From: Enterococcus mundtii
Lineage (GTDB): Bacteria > Bacillota > Bacilli > Lactobacillales > Enterococcaceae
Reading direction: 5' to 3'
DNA length: 64,000 bases
Assembly: GCF_002813755.1 (NCBI RefSeq)
Contig: NZ_CP018061.1
Span: 1,106,001-1,170,000 of the forward strand
Below are positions 60,875 to 64,000 of this stretch, piece after piece. Each line of letters starts with the position of its first letter. The stretch's first letter is position 1. The notes under the pieces were generated by a model. The model saw nothing but the letters and a program-made list of their open reading frames with translations, was not told where the DNA came from and made no database searches. The translations under genes and the position numbers were made by a program.

Positions 60875-61036
60875 AATGTCCTCCTCGTTCATTCGGTTTT
60901 CTTTTATTGTAGCATAGGCTTGTTTTTTTTGTGACATCTTTACTAAAATTCTTCTCATTTAAGTAGTCACTATTTTATTTTCTGGAAGAAACTGTTATTC
61001 TTACATTTGGAATAAACTTGAAAAGGAGAGGTGCTT

Positions 61037-61978
61037 GTGAGCAGATTCATGACTGTCTATCAAAGAAACGAAAATCTTAAGAAAATAGTGGTTATCTTGA
61101 TGACCGGTTTGTCTGCAGCGGTGGCATTGAATTATTTTTTGATTCCAGCCAACGTCTTTTCTGCAGGAATGAACGGGATCGCCCAAATCATTGCTTCACT
61201 ATTATCTGAATGGGTCCATATAGATGTCGATACTGGAACGTTTATTTTTCTATTGAATATTCCTGTATTTATACTAGGCTTTCTAAAAGTCGGAAAACGC
61301 GCAACTGTACTTAGTTTCATCAACGTTGTTTGTGTGTCAGTCATGACGACAGTTTTACCGACAGGACAGGTAACAGATAATATACTAATGAATGCATTAG
61401 TCGGTGGTGTTTTACTTGGCGTCGGCGTCGGTATTTCTCTAAAAATGGGTTTTACGACTGGTGGAATGGACATCATTTCATTGGTTCTTTCTCAAACGAC
61501 AGGGAAAACCGTAGGAAACTATATGCTGATTTTAAATGGTATTATCGTCGTAGCAGCTGGCTTCCTCTTTAATTGGGAAAGTGCTTTGTATACGATCATC
61601 TCGATTTATGCAATGACACAAGTCATCGATGCGATCCATACGAGTCACCAAAAAGTGACCGCCATGATCGTCACAGTGAGACCAGAAGAAGTGACTGCTG
61701 AAATTGCGCAACGCATGGTTCGGGGGATGACTCTCTTACCTTCAGTTGGTGGATATTCAAAACGTGAAGGAAAAATGATCATGATGGTCATCACACGTTA
61801 TGAAATGTATGATCTTGATCAAATCGTCCATGAAATCGACGAAGATGCGTTCATCAATATTTTACCAACGCATTCCGTTTTTGGTCGCTTTGCCAATGAG
61901 AACGAACAAAAAATGTATCGTTCAACAGGGGTTCTTCCTGAAATCAAACATGCATCTAAAAAGGCGAAAAGCAAATAA
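61037..61978 (+). CDS. YitT family membrane protein
   Basis: This 313-residue protein has five or six N-terminal membrane helices (about 20-190) with ALNYFLIPANVFSAGMNG and KMGFTTGGMDIIS, then a C-terminal cytoplasmic DUF2179 domain (about 225-285; GMTLLPSVGGYSKREGKM). Function is unknown. The GTG at 61037 is chosen because AAAGGAG is eight bases upstream; an earlier GTG at 61031 is too close. Confidence 0.9.
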   Translation: MSRFMTVYQRNENLKKIVVILMTGLSAAVALNYFLIPANVFSAGMNGIAQIIASLLSEWVHIDVDTGTFIFLLNIPVFILGFLKVGKRATVLSFINVVCVSVMTTVLPTGQVTDNILMNALVGGVLLGVGVGISLKMGFTTGGMDIISLVLSQTTGKTVGNYMLILNGIIVVAAGFLFNWESALYTIISIYAMTQVIDAIHTSHQKVTAMIVTVRPEEVTAEIAQRMVRGMTLLPSVGGYSKREGKMIMMVITRYEMYDLDQIVHEIDEDAFINILPTHSVFGRFANENEQKMYRSTGVLPEIKHASKKAKSK

Positions 61979-61988
61979 AAAAGGGATA

Positions 61989-62016
61989 GACAAACAAATC
62001 TACCCCCTTGTTTGTC
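61989..62016 (+). terminator. Inverted repeat after the YitT gene
   Basis: GACAAACAA and TTGTTTGTC are perfect 9-bp complements around a 10-base loop, 10 bases after the stop. There is no strong T-run, so termination is only moderately supported. Confidence 0.4.
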
Positions 62017-62017
62017 A

Positions 62018-62148
62018 CCTTTGAACCGAATAACTAGTGGAAAAAGAAGTAACTTCTTAGGAACTAAGAGGATCTATAAAAAATTTGAAAAACAATTTGC
62101 GTAGCTGTTACCTTAGTTCTTGAAGTGAAAGACTTCTGTCCAGACCTT
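62018..62148 (-). repeat. Decayed copy D of the dispersed palindromic element (inverted)
   Basis: On the minus strand this region keeps GGACAGAAG, the loop TTGTTTTTCAAATTTTT and the 3' motif TTATTCGGTT found in copies A and B. The base of the stem is AACTAAG with CTTAGTT, in place of AATAAG/CTTATT, so pairing is retained by a double change. The middle of the stem has lost pairing. Confidence 0.6.
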
Positions 62149-62225
62149 GCTAGCCAAATGAATATTTACAAACCCCTTAAAAAAAGGTATGATAAACAAA
62201 AATTGTGAGAAGGAGAATCCGAAGA

Positions 62226-62564
62226 ATGAGTGAACAAAAATGGTCTGCTGAAGAAGTAGATGAAATCAAAGAGCGAATTCTCACCGCGTTAGAAATGGTG
62301 ATTGACCCAGAACTAGGAATCGATATCGTGAACCTAGGTTTGATCTATGAAATCGAATTTGACCCTGAAAATGGAGATACCGTTGTTAAAATGACTTTGA
62401 CAACGATGGGCTGTCCGTTAGCTGATATCTTGACTGAATCGATCCATGATGCACTAAAAGAAGTGCCAGAAGTGTCGAAAGCAGAAGTCAAATTAGTCTG
62501 GTATCCCGCTTGGACGACCGATAAAATGAGTCGTTATGCACGAATTGCGCTTGGGATTCGTTAG
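62226..62564 (+). CDS. MIP18/SufT-like (DUF59) iron-sulfur assembly protein
   Basis: The 112-residue protein has the DUF59 core: DPELGIDIVNLGLIYEIE, TLTTMGCPLADIL with the conserved cysteine, and a C-terminal VWYPAWTTDKMS. SufT in related bacteria helps mature iron-sulfur proteins. ATG at 62226 is favoured by AAGGAG at 62210-62215. Monocistronic. Confidence 0.9.
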   Translation: MSEQKWSAEEVDEIKERILTALEMVIDPELGIDIVNLGLIYEIEFDPENGDTVVKMTLTTMGCPLADILTESIHDALKEVPEVSKAEVKLVWYPAWTTDKMSRYARIALGIR

Positions 62565-62624
62565 GTAATGGTTCTTTAGAAGGTAGATCGGATCTGTAAT
62601 ATAACGAATGATGAAGTAAACGTT

Positions 62625-62673
62625 GAACTCTTTAACCAACTTTTTTTGAAAAGTTGATTAAAGAGTTTTTTAT
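62625..62673 (+). terminator. Rho-independent terminator after the DUF59 gene
   Basis: AACTCTTTAA-CC-AACTTTT pairs with AAAAGTT-GA-TTAAAGAGTT followed by TTTTT. Confidence 0.85.
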
Positions 62674-62889
62674 TATGAAAAATGTTGGGTTAGTTGAACG
62701 ATACAGACGAAAATTAGCAAACTTTAATGTAATCGAAAATAAATAAATTAGTACGTTTTCACTCTTACAAACGATATAATAGTTATAGTAGCTATTCTCA
62801 TGATCAATTTTGATGTAAAAACCTGTACATAGAACGGGTAGGTTGTTAACTTATAAAATTTTTGGTTACTTTAGAAAGGTTGGATTAAA

Positions 62890-63324
62890 ATGATTTCTCA
62901 AAAAGACAATCAAGCAATTGTAGCAATTGTATTTAGTATTTCAATAGGATCAGGTTGTTATCGGCACATTAGTGTGTCAACAGATGAGACACTTGAAGAT
63001 TTTGCTGAAATTATCTTGGATTCATTTGATTTTATCAATGATCACGCACATGCATTTTTTATGGACAATTCTGCTTGGAGTGGAAATAAATGTTACTACA
63101 TGGCAGAAGTTGACATGGGACACGAATACCTTCATACCTGTGACTATAAACTTTATCAACTCGGTCTGAAAAAAGGAGATAAATTCAAGTTTGTCTTTGA
63201 TTTTGGTGATGATTGGAGATTTCAATGCAAAGTGTTACGTGTCATTGAAGATGATGAAGGAGGCTATGAAGTATTAAAAAGTGTGGGAGAACCACCTGAA
63301 CAATATTTCAATTTTTTTGAGTGA
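62890..63324 (+). CDS. Plasmid pRiA4b ORF-3-like family protein
   Basis: This 144-residue protein resembles the pRiA4b ORF-3-like family: an early IGSGCYRHISVS segment, then FKFVFDFGDDWRFQCKVLRV and GEPPEQY near the C-terminus. Function of the family is unknown and it often travels in accessory regions. It is shorter than many members. A GAAAGG site precedes the ATG. AT content is higher than in the housekeeping genes. Confidence 0.75.
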   Translation: MISQKDNQAIVAIVFSISIGSGCYRHISVSTDETLEDFAEIILDSFDFINDHAHAFFMDNSAWSGNKCYYMAEVDMGHEYLHTCDYKLYQLGLKKGDKFKFVFDFGDDWRFQCKVLRVIEDDEGGYEVLKSVGEPPEQYFNFFE

Positions 63325-63663
63325 TTTCTAATAAACGCCAAAAGAGTGAATATGAGTGATTATGTTTCAAAATCGTTGAATCTTTTTTTGTCTTAGATAG
63401 TACTACTATAAGGATGAAAGTGAATAAAACAGTTCAAAAAAAATCATTTTGTTTTTTACTAATTATGTGACACTTTTTAGTTTAGAGATAACCAAATTTT
63501 AAATGGAAGATGACAGAAATGTTTATCCGATCAATGAAACTCTGCTTAAAATTTTAAGTATCGTTAGGGATAACGTGTGTACTTTGTATGTAACGTATTT
63601 AAATTACTGCGAAGAAATAATATAATCTATCATGTAGTTAATAATAATAAGGAGTCGGTATTT
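63325..63663 (+). other. AT-rich intergenic region
   Basis: No gene seen. TATAAT at 63621-63626 is a plausible -10 for the next small gene, with a poor -35. AAGGAG near 63649 is its ribosome binding site. Confidence 0.35.
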
Positions 63664-63828
63664 ATGGCAAACATAAGTTTGGAACGTCCAATTATTTTAT
63701 CTAATGAAGATGTCAAAATTATTGAAAATACGCATCCTACAAAAAAATTCTATGACTTATTAGAAAAGAAATCTAGTGATCGTATTAGTAACAAGGATCA
63801 AGTACCTAATTGGATGAGAAAAAAATAA
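63664..63828 (+). CDS. Unrecognised 54-residue protein
   Basis: The frame encodes a small hydrophilic protein starting MANISLERPIILSNEDV and ending DQVPNWMRKK. AAGGAG precedes the ATG. It is followed one base after its stop by another 54-residue frame. Such tandem small genes can be toxin-antitoxin pairs, but no family motif is visible. Confidence 0.55.
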   Translation: MANISLERPIILSNEDVKIIENTHPTKKFYDLLEKKSSDRISNKDQVPNWMRKK

Positions 63829-63829
63829 T

Positions 63830-63994
63830 ATGGACTATACTGTGATTTCATTAAGTAAAAAGATCAAAATGCTGGTTGAAGTAATTAAAGAAGAGGAAAT
63901 TGAGATTGGAAATAAAGCTCTTAGAAAGAAGGTAAGAGAACGCTTTTCGAACTTTGTAGAATCTTCTTTTTTTGTGGAAACAATTCAGAAATGA
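63830..63994 (+). CDS. Unrecognised second 54-residue protein
   Basis: The frame runs from ATG 63830 to TGA 63992-63994 and encodes a Lys/Glu-rich protein beginning MDYTVISLSKKIKMLVEVIK, probably helical. It has only a weak binding site and may depend on translation of the preceding gene. No function can be assigned; the pairing with the upstream small gene is the main support. Confidence 0.4.
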   Translation: MDYTVISLSKKIKMLVEVIKEEEIEIGNKALRKKVRERFSNFVESSFFVETIQK

Positions 63995-64000
63995 CTGAAT

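Overview
The window reads as a chromosomal segment of a low-GC Gram-positive coccus, almost certainly an Enterococcus (E. faecium/hirae/durans/mundtii type). The evidence is AT-rich codon use, strong GGAGG ribosome binding sites, Bacillales/Lactobacillales gene orders (purCSQLFMNHD; ylaN-ftsW-pycA; ylbC-ylbF-ylbG; rsmD-coaD-ylbL; comEA-EB-EC-holA-rpsT) and a large cell-wall-anchored repeat protein. I cannot fix the species from sequence alone.

Layout. 1-9184: the purine operon from the 3' end of purC to purD, tightly packed with overlaps, ending in a terminator. 9303-14340: a monocistronic aldo/keto reductase, an orphan helical protein, GMP reductase and a MocR-type regulator whose PLP lysine is replaced by arginine. 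14341-20038: a 0.5-kb regulatory region with a Rex-like operator, then the pyruvate dehydrogenase operon pdhABCD. 20205-23428: UPF0223, an inositol-phosphatase family enzyme and typA. 23429-29603: a gene-poor kilobase with orphan terminators, then a very large surface protein gene interrupted by one in-frame TGA. 30039-40993: recQ, then ylaN-ftsW-pycA-ylbC-ylbF-ylbG and rsmD-coaD-ylbL. 41297-47437: a second orphan helical protein, then the comE competence genes, holA and convergent rpsT. 47448-49391: small membrane proteins and a candidate ncRNA. 49392-51636: a four-gene cassette resembling a type VII secreted lipase toxin with its helical partners and a membrane-anchored putative immunity protein. 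51820-56148: a PadR-controlled membrane protein, an ABC-F ATPase behind an attenuator-like leader, and uppP. 56302-62564: a phosphatase/hydrolase pair, an iron-sulfur helicase with a nuclease-like N-terminus, YajQ, a YitT protein and a MIP18/SufT-like protein. 62890-63994: small accessory genes.

The most interesting points are: (1) the cassette at 49.4-51.6 kb, with an N-terminal lipase and C-terminal helical domain like S. aureus TslA, two small helical proteins, and an upstream DUF1310-like protein as candidate immunity factor; (2) a dispersed intergenic element of about 165 bp, present in three good copies plus one decayed copy, whose stems differ by compensatory base changes and so looks like a structured RNA; (3) a 44-codon leader ORF with a terminator and antiterminator-like pairing ahead of the ABC-F gene; (4) the TGA-split surface protein with an atypical LPQTN sorting motif; (5) a 98-nt intergenic ncRNA candidate downstream of the 135-aa membrane protein gene. 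All functional statements are based on motif recognition and gene order; no database search was run.
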